Part shown: in pieces, positions 30,474-38,294 of the stretch
Layout: the number at the start of each line of letters is the position of its first letter
How positions within the stretch are numbered: the first letter of the stretch is position 1
Origin: a bacterium SCSIO 12643
Lineage (GTDB): Bacteria > Bacteroidota > Bacteroidia > Flavobacteriales_G > Salibacteraceae
DNA length: 64,000 nucleotides
Direction: 5' to 3'
NCBI GenBank assembly: GCA_024398135.1
Contig: CP073750.1
Location: 1,426,001-1,490,000, forward strand
Made by a program: the position numbers and the translations under genes
The notes under the pieces: model-generated
The model's database searches: none
What the model was told of the DNA's origin: nothing
The model's input: the letters and a program-made list of their open reading frames with translations, nothing else

Positions 30474-30902
30474 TTATATCGTAGCAATACACTTTAGCTC
30501 TATCGCAATTGGAGTTGGCAATGCATTAATTTCTACTGTAGTTCTGCACGGCTGAACGTCTGAGAAATATTCCGCATAAATTCGATTAAAGGTTAAGAAA
30601 TCTCTTTTCATATCCACAAGAAAAACGGTAACATCCACCAGGTTTTCCCATTTCGAACCTGAAGCTTCCAATACTGCTCTTACATTGTTAAAAACAGAAT
30701 GACATTGTGCTTCGAAATCAAACTCTTCAAAATGACCATTTGCATTCACCTTTAACCCTGGTACTTTTGAATCTGTTCCATCAGAACCTGCAGTTCTTGG
30801 TCCTACACCAGATAAAAACAATAAATTTCCAACTTGACGGGCGTGAGGATAAGCTCCTACTGGTTTTGGAGCATTTGAAGCATTTATTTTATCTGAACTC
30901 AT
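30474..30902 (-). CDS. ridA: RidA-family reactive intermediate deaminase
   Basis: The protein has 142 residues. Signatures: KPVGAYPHARQVGNLLFLSG, KWENLVDVTVFLVDMKRDF, and PCRTTVEINALP with the catalytic Arg of the Rid family. RidA hydrolyses reactive enamine/imine intermediates made by PLP enzymes; some relatives act in tryptophan or aminomuconate breakdown, which the slightly extended loop GPRTAGSDGTD could suggest. It has its own -7 box upstream. Confidence 0.92.
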   Translation of the reverse strand: MSSDKINASNAPKPVGAYPHARQVGNLLFLSGVGPRTAGSDGTDSKVPGLKVNANGHFEEFDFEAQCHSVFNNVRAVLEASGSKWENLVDVTVFLVDMKRDFLTFNRIYAEYFSDVQPCRTTVEINALPTPIAIELKCIATI

Positions 30903-30924
30903 TTTGTTTATTTTGATTTAGCCA

Positions 30925-30932
30925 CAAATGTA
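30925..30932 (-). promoter_or_regulatory. -7 box of the ridA-family gene
   Basis: The minus strand reads TACATTTG, 22 bp before the ATG at 30902. Confidence 0.5.
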
Positions 30933-31045
30933 GTGAATCAACGAAAAAAGGATTGGTTCTACTGGGATAAATACACCCACTTCATTTTTCTAATTTGATT
31001 TTTGTAGATTTTATTTAAATACGAAAATTAATACCGCGTCTTTTC

Positions 31046-31053
31046 TATCTTTG
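31046..31053 (+). promoter_or_regulatory. -7 box of the acyl-CoA carboxylase gene
   Basis: TATCTTTG lies about 65 bp before ATG 31118. A short frame ATG 31066 to TAA 31128 (20 codons) lies between them and overlaps the carboxylase start. Confidence 0.45.
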
Positions 31054-31117
31054 GAGGCTTTAAAAATGGCCATATCCTCTGGAATGGCTAAGTTATTCAG
31101 CCAAAAATATTTGTTTG

Positions 31118-32659
31118 ATGGACGATAAGTCAAAAAAATTACTCGAGATAAAAAAAGAAGCTGAGCTCGGTGGTGGCCAGAAAAGAATTGATGCGCAACA
31201 CAAAAAAGGCAAACTAACTGCACGCGAAAGAATCCATTTCCTATTGGATGAAGGATCTTTTCAAGAGTTGGGTCAATTGGTCACTCATAGATCAACGCTT
31301 TTTGGACTCGATAAACAAAAGTTTTTGGGTGACGGAGTTGTAACCGGTTATGGTAAAATCAACGGTCGATTGGTATATGTTTTCTCTCAGGATTTTACTG
31401 TACTAGGAGGGTCTTTGGCAGAGGCACATGCAGAAAAAATTGTTCGTGTAATGGATCTCGCCATGAAAAACGGAGCTCCAATTATCGGTTTAAATGATTC
31501 AGGTGGTGCTAGAATTCAAGAGGGAGTTGTATCTCTTGGGGGTTATGCAGATATCTTCTATAAAAATACTTTAGCTAGTGGTGTTATTCCACAATTATCA
31601 GCTATTATGGGGCCTTGTGCCGGAGGAGCCGTTTATTCTCCAGCGCTTACGGATTTTATCATGATGGTCGAAAACACTTCTTACATGTTCGTTACCGGTC
31701 CTAACGTTGTGAAAACCGTAACACATGAAGTCGTGAGCTCAGAAGATTTAGGAGGTGCATCTGCGCACTCTGTTAAATCAGGAGTAAGTCAGATTACTGC
31801 GGCAAACGAAATCGAAGCTTTCGAAAAATTACGTAATCTATTGTCTTACATCCCTCAAAACTGTGAGGAAAATCCTCCTTCTGTTCCATATAAATTTGGA
31901 AATGAAACAAGACCTGAGCTAAATAATATCGTACCAGAAAATCCTAATCAACCATACGACATTCATGATGTAATTCAAGGTGTGATTGACTACGATTCTT
32001 TTTATGAAGTTCATAAAGAATACGCGGACAATATTGTTGTTGGTTTTGCCAGATTAGCAGGTAAATCAATTGGTATTGTAGCTAATCAGCCAGCTGTACT
32101 TGCAGGAGTATTGGATATCAACTCTTCTAAAAAAGCAGCTCGTTTTGTTCGTTTCTGTGATGCATTCAACATCCCATTATTGGTATTCGAAGATGTACCT
32201 GGATTCCTTCCGGGAACCGACCAGGAATGGAACGCTATTATTACCAATGGCGCGAAATTGCTTTATGCATTTAGTGAAGCTACCGTTCCAAGAATTACAG
32301 TGATTACGCGTAAGGCTTATGGTGGAGCTTACGATGTAATGAATTCAAAGCATATTGGTGCAGACATGAACTTCGCCTGGCCAGGTGCGGAGATTGCAGT
32401 AATGGGAGCTAAGGGTGCGGCAGAAATCATTTTTAGAAATGACATTAAAAATGCAGATAATCCTGAAGAAATGTGGAAGCAAAAAGAAGCTGAATATGCT
32501 GAAAATTTTGCGCATCCATATCGTGCGGCATCCAGAGGTTATGTGGATGATGTGATTCTTCCGGAAGATACCAGAGAAAAGCTTATATTAGCGTTTGAAA
32601 GCCTTGAAAATAAGGTGGATAAATTACCAAAAAAGAAGCACGGTAATATTCCACTTTAA
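31118..32659 (+). CDS. Acyl-CoA carboxylase, carboxyltransferase (beta) subunit
   Basis: Using ATG 31118 (MDDKSKKLLEIKKEAELGG) the protein has 513 residues, standard for propionyl-CoA carboxylase beta. The two crotonase-like halves show LTARERIHFLLDEGSF, SQDFTVLGGSLAEAHAEKI, GLNDSGGARIQEGV, IMGPCAGGAVYSPALTDF and, in the C-half, DVPGFLPGTDQEW and RKAYGGAYDVMNSKHIGAD. It moves the carboxyl group from biotin to propionyl- or methylcrotonyl-type acyl-CoA. The biotin-carboxylase subunit is not in this window. Substrate is not settled by the sequence. Confidence 0.95.
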   Translation: MDDKSKKLLEIKKEAELGGGQKRIDAQHKKGKLTARERIHFLLDEGSFQELGQLVTHRSTLFGLDKQKFLGDGVVTGYGKINGRLVYVFSQDFTVLGGSLAEAHAEKIVRVMDLAMKNGAPIIGLNDSGGARIQEGVVSLGGYADIFYKNTLASGVIPQLSAIMGPCAGGAVYSPALTDFIMMVENTSYMFVTGPNVVKTVTHEVVSSEDLGGASAHSVKSGVSQITAANEIEAFEKLRNLLSYIPQNCEENPPSVPYKFGNETRPELNNIVPENPNQPYDIHDVIQGVIDYDSFYEVHKEYADNIVVGFARLAGKSIGIVANQPAVLAGVLDINSSKKAARFVRFCDAFNIPLLVFEDVPGFLPGTDQEWNAIITNGAKLLYAFSEATVPRITVITRKAYGGAYDVMNSKHIGADMNFAWPGAEIAVMGAKGAAEIIFRNDIKNADNPEEMWKQKEAEYAENFAHPYRAASRGYVDDVILPEDTREKLILAFESLENKVDKLPKKKHGNIPL

Positions 32660-32741
32660 AAAAGTGATCACAGAAAAACCTTTTCTGTAGCTTTAAGGCA
32701 ACCAATTGTAATAATTGATGTTAATTAATAAACTGTTTCTT

Positions 32742-33356
32742 ATGAAAAAAGCATTCTATTCTTCATTTATTGTTTTTGTTGCCTTAACCGCTATGTCGTT
32801 TATCACGATTCATGGCCCGCTTCAAATTGGTGAATCTGGTGCGGCAGCATTTAGAGAACTTACAACTAACATGGATGGAGCAGATGCTCCATTACGGGCT
32901 TATGTCCAAAAAAATGGAATGGTTGTTTTATTCTCTTCTAATGATTGCAACTACTCTAATAATTGGGAAGACCGATACGATGGATTGGCAAAGTATTGTC
33001 ATGCAAACGGATTAGGATTTGTGGTAGTTAACTCAAATTCTGCGGAAAGAAACGGCAAAGATTCTTTTCAAGCGATGAAAGAACACGCAAAAGCACATGC
33101 GTATACATTCCCTTATTTAGTAGATCATAATGCAGCTATTGCACATACATTAGGTGCTAAAACAACTCCTCAGGTATTTCTTTTTGACAGCAATTTCAGA
33201 TTGGTATACAGAGGACTTATCGATGACAACCATAAGGATGCATCAAAAGTGAATACTACTTACGCATTGAATGCGATGAGAAACTATATTTCTGGAATTA
33301 CTCCTGATCCGGCAATCACCACTGAAGTGGGATGCAAGATTAAGGATGTAAAATAA
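32742..33356 (+). CDS. Secreted thioredoxin-like (redoxin) protein
   Basis: Using ATG 32742 (MKKAFYSSFIVFVALTAMSF) the product has 204 residues with a signal peptide. A thioredoxin fold of the peroxiredoxin/AhpC-TSA kind follows: GMVVLFSSNDCNYSNNWEDR with one Cys at the active-site position instead of CxxC, FVVVNSNSAERNGKDSF, and cis-Pro strand GAKTTPQVFLFDSNFRLVYR. With one active-site Cys it may work as a one-Cys peroxidase or be non-catalytic. Confidence 0.8.
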   Translation: MKKAFYSSFIVFVALTAMSFITIHGPLQIGESGAAAFRELTTNMDGADAPLRAYVQKNGMVVLFSSNDCNYSNNWEDRYDGLAKYCHANGLGFVVVNSNSAERNGKDSFQAMKEHAKAHAYTFPYLVDHNAAIAHTLGAKTTPQVFLFDSNFRLVYRGLIDDNHKDASKVNTTYALNAMRNYISGITPDPAITTEVGCKIKDVK

Positions 33357-33360
33357 AGTT

Positions 33361-33963
33361 TTACTTCTTCTTGTATTTATCGTTTAACCCAACTCCTTCA
33401 AAGATCATCGGAATAATCTTTTCCAATCTGCTTTGTTTTGTTTGAGCTCTTTTGGCAGCACCAATATGTTCTGCAAATTCTCGCTTTTTACTTAGCGATA
33501 GCACTTCAAATTTATCTTTTAAAACAGCATCCTTTTCAAAAGCATCTTGAAGCTCTTGAGGAACCTCCAACGCTTTATTTCTTTGAGGCTTAATTTCTTT
33601 TCCTGCCTTGGCATTTTCAACAGCCTCTTTGACGTAGGTTTCAATCAACTCCATATCTTCTACGATATTATCGAAAGATTCAAAACGCCATTGACGTAAA
33701 GCGGTAGTTTTACCCTCTTGCGCATTTATGAGTTTATTCTGCGCATCTTTTAATAATGCTCCTTGAAAGAACCATAGTCCTACATAAGACTTAAACGCAC
33801 CGAAACCAACAATATTTTTACCTCCATCACAATACACCGGAGCGCCCCATTTAATGGTTTCATCCAGCCCTAAACTTAGAACGGTACTACGAAGTAACTC
33901 AAGTTCTTTTACCCATTTTTCTTTCTTTAAAATGTAATTTTCTACCTGAGTATTTGTTTCCAT
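33361..33963 (-). CDS. YdeI/OmpD-associated family protein (DUF1801-type)
   Basis: The protein has 200 residues. The DUF1801-like domain occupies about residues 10-125: LGLDETIKWGAPVYCDGGKN, GFGAFKSYVGLWFFQGALL. The C-terminal part has the YdeI-type helix pair (VPQELQDAFEKDAVLKDKFE, SKKREFAEHIGAAKRAQTKQ). The family is widespread and uncharacterised. Its ATG overlaps the stop of the next upstream gene by 1 bp, so the two are coupled. Confidence 0.85.
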   Translation of the reverse strand: METNTQVENYILKKEKWVKELELLRSTVLSLGLDETIKWGAPVYCDGGKNIVGFGAFKSYVGLWFFQGALLKDAQNKLINAQEGKTTALRQWRFESFDNIVEDMELIETYVKEAVENAKAGKEIKPQRNKALEVPQELQDAFEKDAVLKDKFEVLSLSKKREFAEHIGAAKRAQTKQSRLEKIIPMIFEGVGLNDKYKKK

Positions 33964-34307
33964 TATTTTTTCTTTTTGGTTGGTTTTGGTTTCAGCGTTT
34001 GCGCATAATTCCAGCTCTTTTGGAATAACTGCTTTAGGACATCCGTATCTTCTAATACACTAGATGGAATTTCAACATATTCCTTCATTTCTCGTCCATG
34101 CTGAAACATAGGTCGTGTTTGAAACTCTCGCATACTCCATTCACGATCTTCAGTGGATAAACGAAATCCCACATGACCTTCTTTAGATACAAACGAAAAC
34201 ATATTTCCGTTTAGAGAAGTATATGGCATCGTCTTTCCCTTCCTTTCTATATCCGGGAAAGACGTAACCAATTCATCATATATCTTTACTATATCTTCGA
34301 CAGACAT
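33963..34307 (-). CDS. TfoX/Sxy-N-like small protein
   Basis: The product has 114 residues. SFPDIERKGKTMPYTSLNGN, MFSFVSKEGHVGFRLSTEDR and MKEYVEIPSSVLEDTDVLKQ resemble the N-terminal domain of TfoX/Sxy proteins. The Lys-rich end (KPKPTKKKK) is common in Bacteroidota versions. TfoX regulates competence in gammaproteobacteria; short homologues like this have no known role. It is transcribed with the YdeI-like gene (1-bp overlap). Confidence 0.65.
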   Translation of the reverse strand: MSVEDIVKIYDELVTSFPDIERKGKTMPYTSLNGNMFSFVSKEGHVGFRLSTEDREWSMREFQTRPMFQHGREMKEYVEIPSSVLEDTDVLKQLFQKSWNYAQTLKPKPTKKKK

Positions 34308-34308
34308 T

Positions 34309-35781
34309 TTATTTAATCAGCTCCAGATTTTGTCTGAATACTTGATCATCAATAGTAATTAATACGTAATACATGCCAGAATTTAAACCAGATAAATCCA
34401 TTTGACTTGTACCATTACCTTTAGCGGTTAACATACGCTTACCCATCAAATCATATACCTCAACGTTCCATTTCTTAGATGTCTTAATGTTTAATTGTCC
34501 GTTTGACGGGTTTGGATACAATGAAACCTCATCTGTATTATTGATATCTGTTACACTAGTTAAATTATCTACCGTAAAAGTCGCTGAATTTGAACAACTG
34601 TTATTATCTGTAGCAGTTACCGTGTAATCACCATGTGCTAGATTATCGATATTTTGAGTTGTTTCTCCATTAGACCACACAAAGTTGTAAGATGGAGTAC
34701 CTCCTGAAGCACTGATATAAACAAATCCATCAGTTAATCCATGATCCGGACCGATTTGTGTAGAAACGATTGTAATTGAATCCGGTTGTGTAATATCTTG
34801 TTGTGCCATATAAGTCGCTCCTGCTCCATCGGTAGCTGTCACGGTATACGTCCCTGCAGCTAATCCTGTAATGATCGCAGTAGTTTGTCCACTACTCCAA
34901 ACATAAGAGTAAGGCGGGGTTCCTCCAATTGCTTCAGCTTCTAAAGAACCATCTGCCACACCATAACATGATGCAGGAATAATATTGGTAATTCCTGCAA
35001 CCAATGCAGCGCCAGTTTGGTAATCTGCAGTCATGACATTTCCAGTTGCATCTGCCTCTACCTCCAATAAGTAATAGCTTTTATTCTTTGCTAAAAATCT
35101 ATAATAATATCTTGTTGTAACAGATTGTTGGATTGGTTGCCAAATTCCAAATACCTGTCCCCATAAAGAATCAGTACTTACCTCAACATCATACTTTCGT
35201 ATAACGTTATCTGACATTGTAGGTAAATTCAAAGTACCAAATGCATCTACCAAACTGGTAATTTGACGAACACTTTTTAGTCTTAATGAATCAAAGATTC
35301 CCGTAACTGTATCCTCAACAATCGTATCCGTAACATTACCTGCCGAATAAGTGTCGTTATAATCTAAAGGAAATGGAATCATCAACATATCCGGATCAAA
35401 ATCCAAAGAACCCACTACCCCAGTACCAAATAAGTCGCCATACAAACCATCCATTTTAAAATCGGTAATGGTCTTTATCCCGTACACATATTCTGCTCCA
35501 TTAGAAATCACAATATTCGATGCAGGAAAATCCGATGAACCTGGAGTAGCTCCTGGAGCTAAAAAATCAATATTACCCGCATTAGATACATTTAACATTG
35601 TATAATCAAATGTCTGTGCTGTACTTGACGCTGGTGATACGGTTTTACCAGTTACATTGGTATCAGAAGCAATAGTTATTTGATCTCCAATACTCCCTAA
35701 ATCGGCAGAGTCAATAGTAATTTGAGCAGTAGCACCCAAAGCTAAAATCAAAGTAGCAAACGAGGTAAGAGTGTTTTTCAT
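34309..35781 (-). CDS. T9SS type A sorting-domain protein with two SprB repeats
   Basis: Using ATG 35781 (MKNTLTSFATLILALGATAQ) the protein has 490 residues. The N-terminal ~280 residues are a secreted domain I do not recognise. Two SprB-type repeats follow (GGTPPYSYVWSSGQTTAII, GGTPSYNFVWSNGETTQNI), then a type A C-terminal sorting domain (EVSLYPNPSNGQLNIKTSKK, GMYYVLITIDDQVFRQNLEL). It is a secreted or surface protein exported by T9SS. It starts 10 bp after the ABC exporter gene ends. Confidence 0.9.
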   Translation of the reverse strand: MKNTLTSFATLILALGATAQITIDSADLGSIGDQITIASDTNVTGKTVSPASSTAQTFDYTMLNVSNAGNIDFLAPGATPGSSDFPASNIVISNGAEYVYGIKTITDFKMDGLYGDLFGTGVVGSLDFDPDMLMIPFPLDYNDTYSAGNVTDTIVEDTVTGIFDSLRLKSVRQITSLVDAFGTLNLPTMSDNVIRKYDVEVSTDSLWGQVFGIWQPIQQSVTTRYYYRFLAKNKSYYLLEVEADATGNVMTADYQTGAALVAGITNIIPASCYGVADGSLEAEAIGGTPPYSYVWSSGQTTAIITGLAAGTYTVTATDGAGATYMAQQDITQPDSITIVSTQIGPDHGLTDGFVYISASGGTPSYNFVWSNGETTQNIDNLAHGDYTVTATDNNSCSNSATFTVDNLTSVTDINNTDEVSLYPNPSNGQLNIKTSKKWNVEVYDLMGKRMLTAKGNGTSQMDLSGLNSGMYYVLITIDDQVFRQNLELIK

Positions 35782-35791
35782 AATACTTAAT

Positions 35792-37642
35792 TTAGTTAAA
35801 CGACTGTAAATCATAGAGTTTTTTATACACATTGTTCTTTTCTATCAATTGATCGTGTGTTCCTTCTTCTACGATTTTTCCATGCTCAATAACGTAAATT
35901 TTATCGGCATTCACAATAGTTGATAGACGGTGAGCAATCACAATGGATGTCCTTGACTTCATTAATTCATCTAAAGCCTCCTGAACCAACTTTTCACTTT
36001 CTGTGTCTAATGAAGAAGTCGCCTCATCTAAAACCAGAATTGGAGGATTATTTAAGATCGCTCTGGCAATACTCAATCGTTGCTTTTGACCGCCAGACAA
36101 CTTTGCACCTGCATCACCTATGTTGTAATCATAACCTCCAGGAAGTTTTAAAATAAACTCATGTGCATTCGCCACTTTTGCGGCATATTCTATTTCTTCT
36201 TGAGTCGCATCAGGATTTCCGAAAAGAATATTCCCTTTTATCGTATCATTAAACAAGATACTCTGTTGGGTTACAATTCCTATCAAAGCTCTTAGGTCCT
36301 CAACTTTAAAATCAGTAATCGGCTGCTGATCAATAGAAATACTCCCGGATTGCACATCATAGAATCTAGGTAACAAATCAGCAATAGTAGACTTTCCACT
36401 TCCGGAAGGTCCCACTAAAGCTATGGTCTGTCCTTTTTTGATATTTAGCGAAATTCCTTTTAGGACTTCATCTTTTTGATATTTGAAACGAATATGATCA
36501 TATACGATATCAGATTCAAATTCCGTTTTCTTCACTGGGTTCACAGGGTCCTTTATTACCTGATCCGCCAATAGAATTTTATCAATTCGATCTAAAGAAG
36601 CTCGTCCTTTTTGCACATTATATATCGCCACAGTGAACGATTTCACTGGTGGAATTACTTGCGTAAAGATCACGATGTAAGCGATAAAAGCTGAAGCCTC
36701 TAATGCCTGACTTTCATCCGTCAGAATTAATCTTCCTCCATACCAGATCACGAAAACCATGATTACAATTCCCAAAAACTCACTCACCGGAGAAGCCAAA
36801 TCTCTTTTACGATACATTTTGGTCATTAAACCTGTGTAATTATCGTTCATTTTCTGAAACTTCAAAATCGTCAGTTTTTCCGCTGTAAATGCTTTGATAA
36901 TTCTTAGTCCTGTGATAGTTTCTTCCATCATAGCCACCAGACCTCCCATTTGATCCTGACCATCTTCAGAAGTCTTCTTTAAAGATTTACCTATACTTCC
37001 CACTACATATCCGGATAACGGTAATATCAGAATCACAAATAACGTCAACTCCGGACTAATCCAAACCAGCGTTCCCAAATAAATAACTATTGAGAATGGA
37101 TCTCTAAACATCATTTCTAAGGATGTCATGATCGTCCATTCCACTTCCTGAACATCATTGGTCATACGAGACATGATATCCCCTTTCTTTTCCTCATTGA
37201 AATAGGCGATGGGCAATCCTACCACCTTTTGATACACACTATTTCTTAGATCTTTCATTACCCCTGTTCTTACGGTAGCTAAAAAGAAATAAGACAAATA
37301 TCTGGTTAAATTCTTTACAAAAATGAAGATCAAGATCAGAATACAAATCAACACCAGCGCATCCATTCTACCCCCTTCCGGATTACTGATAATCATATCA
37401 GCCATGTAATAATTGAAGTAATTGGTGATGGTATCCGAGCTTAGTGTAAGAGCTTCCGGTTTATTTTCAATATAAACCATGTAGTCCGCATCTGATTTTA
37501 GAAAAATCAAATTCAAAAACGGCACTAACATCCCAAGTGAAAAAAGACCAAATACAACGGATAACAGGTTAAACAACACATTTAAAAATGCCGGAAATTT
37601 ATACCCTTTTATCAGTTTTAATAAACTAAAAAGTTTTTTCAT
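35792..37642 (-). CDS. ABC exporter, fused membrane and ATPase domains (MsbA-like)
   Basis: The protein has 616 residues. Six membrane helices lie within residues ~15-330 (type IV exporter), with the coupling region in KGDIMSRMTNDVQEVEWTI. The ATPase has Walker A GPSGSGKST, Q-loop GIVTQQSILFND, signature LSGGQKQR, Walker B ILVLDEATSSLD and H-loop VIAHRLSTIV. MsbA-type half-transporters move lipid A-core or other lipids; a peptide or drug substrate cannot be excluded. It works as a homodimer in the inner membrane. Confidence 0.93.
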   Translation of the reverse strand: MKKLFSLLKLIKGYKFPAFLNVLFNLLSVVFGLFSLGMLVPFLNLIFLKSDADYMVYIENKPEALTLSSDTITNYFNYYMADMIISNPEGGRMDALVLICILILIFIFVKNLTRYLSYFFLATVRTGVMKDLRNSVYQKVVGLPIAYFNEEKKGDIMSRMTNDVQEVEWTIMTSLEMMFRDPFSIVIYLGTLVWISPELTLFVILILPLSGYVVGSIGKSLKKTSEDGQDQMGGLVAMMEETITGLRIIKAFTAEKLTILKFQKMNDNYTGLMTKMYRKRDLASPVSEFLGIVIMVFVIWYGGRLILTDESQALEASAFIAYIVIFTQVIPPVKSFTVAIYNVQKGRASLDRIDKILLADQVIKDPVNPVKKTEFESDIVYDHIRFKYQKDEVLKGISLNIKKGQTIALVGPSGSGKSTIADLLPRFYDVQSGSISIDQQPITDFKVEDLRALIGIVTQQSILFNDTIKGNILFGNPDATQEEIEYAAKVANAHEFILKLPGGYDYNIGDAGAKLSGGQKQRLSIARAILNNPPILVLDEATSSLDTESEKLVQEALDELMKSRTSIVIAHRLSTIVNADKIYVIEHGKIVEEGTHDQLIEKNNVYKKLYDLQSFN

Positions 37643-37694
37643 TTAGCGATTTTAATTTCGTAATTCAAGCTATTATGAAATAAAAATTACATCT

Positions 37695-38288
37695 TTAAGC
37701 TTGTAGCTGCGACATATAAGTTGCTACATACTTCCCAATAATATCGAATTCCAGATTCACCTTTGTACCCATCACAAAGTTCTTAAAATTGGTGTGCGCA
37801 ATCGTATAAGGAATTATTGCAACACTAAAATGTCCGGGGCTTGAATCTACAACGGTCAAACTTACACCGTTTACAGTAATTGACCCTTTGGAAACTGTTA
37901 AATTTCCTTGCTTTTTATCGTATTCGAATCCAAACTTCCAACTTCCGTCTTCTTCATCAATACGCACCACATGTGCAATTTGATCTACATGGCCTTGTAC
38001 AATATGTCCGTCAATACGACCTTGCATCATCATACTCCGCTCTAGATTTACCTCATCTCCAACCTGAAAATCTCCAATGTTAGATTTATCCAAAGTTTCT
38101 TTAATGGCTGTAACCGTATATTCTGAATCTTGAATATCCACCACAGTCAAACACACACCATTGTGCGCCACACTCTGATCAATTTTCAATTCTGATGTAA
38201 TTCCGGATGTTAGGGTAATATGTAAATTCTCTTGTTCTTTTTGAAGTTTCGTAACCTTTCCTACTTCTTCTATAATTCCTGTAAACAT
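37695..38288 (-). CDS. ribE: Riboflavin synthase, alpha chain
   Basis: The protein has 197 residues, the normal length. Two lumazine-binding repeats are visible: MFTGIIEEVGKVTKL with SVAHNGVCLTVVDIQD, and GRIDGHIVQGHVDQIAHVV with KGSITVNGVSLTVVDSS. It dismutates two 6,7-dimethyl-8-ribityllumazine molecules into riboflavin and pyrimidinedione. It lies 6 bp downstream of a large T9SS protein gene. Confidence 0.96.
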   Translation of the reverse strand: MFTGIIEEVGKVTKLQKEQENLHITLTSGITSELKIDQSVAHNGVCLTVVDIQDSEYTVTAIKETLDKSNIGDFQVGDEVNLERSMMMQGRIDGHIVQGHVDQIAHVVRIDEEDGSWKFGFEYDKKQGNLTVSKGSITVNGVSLTVVDSSPGHFSVAIIPYTIAHTNFKNFVMGTKVNLEFDIIGKYVATYMSQLQA

Positions 38289-38294
38289 GTCGCT

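Noticed and set aside
32655-32700. Terminator after the acyl-CoA carboxylase gene
   Set aside because: A weak hairpin (CAGAAAA/TTTTCTG) exists, but no T run follows it, so I do not call it.
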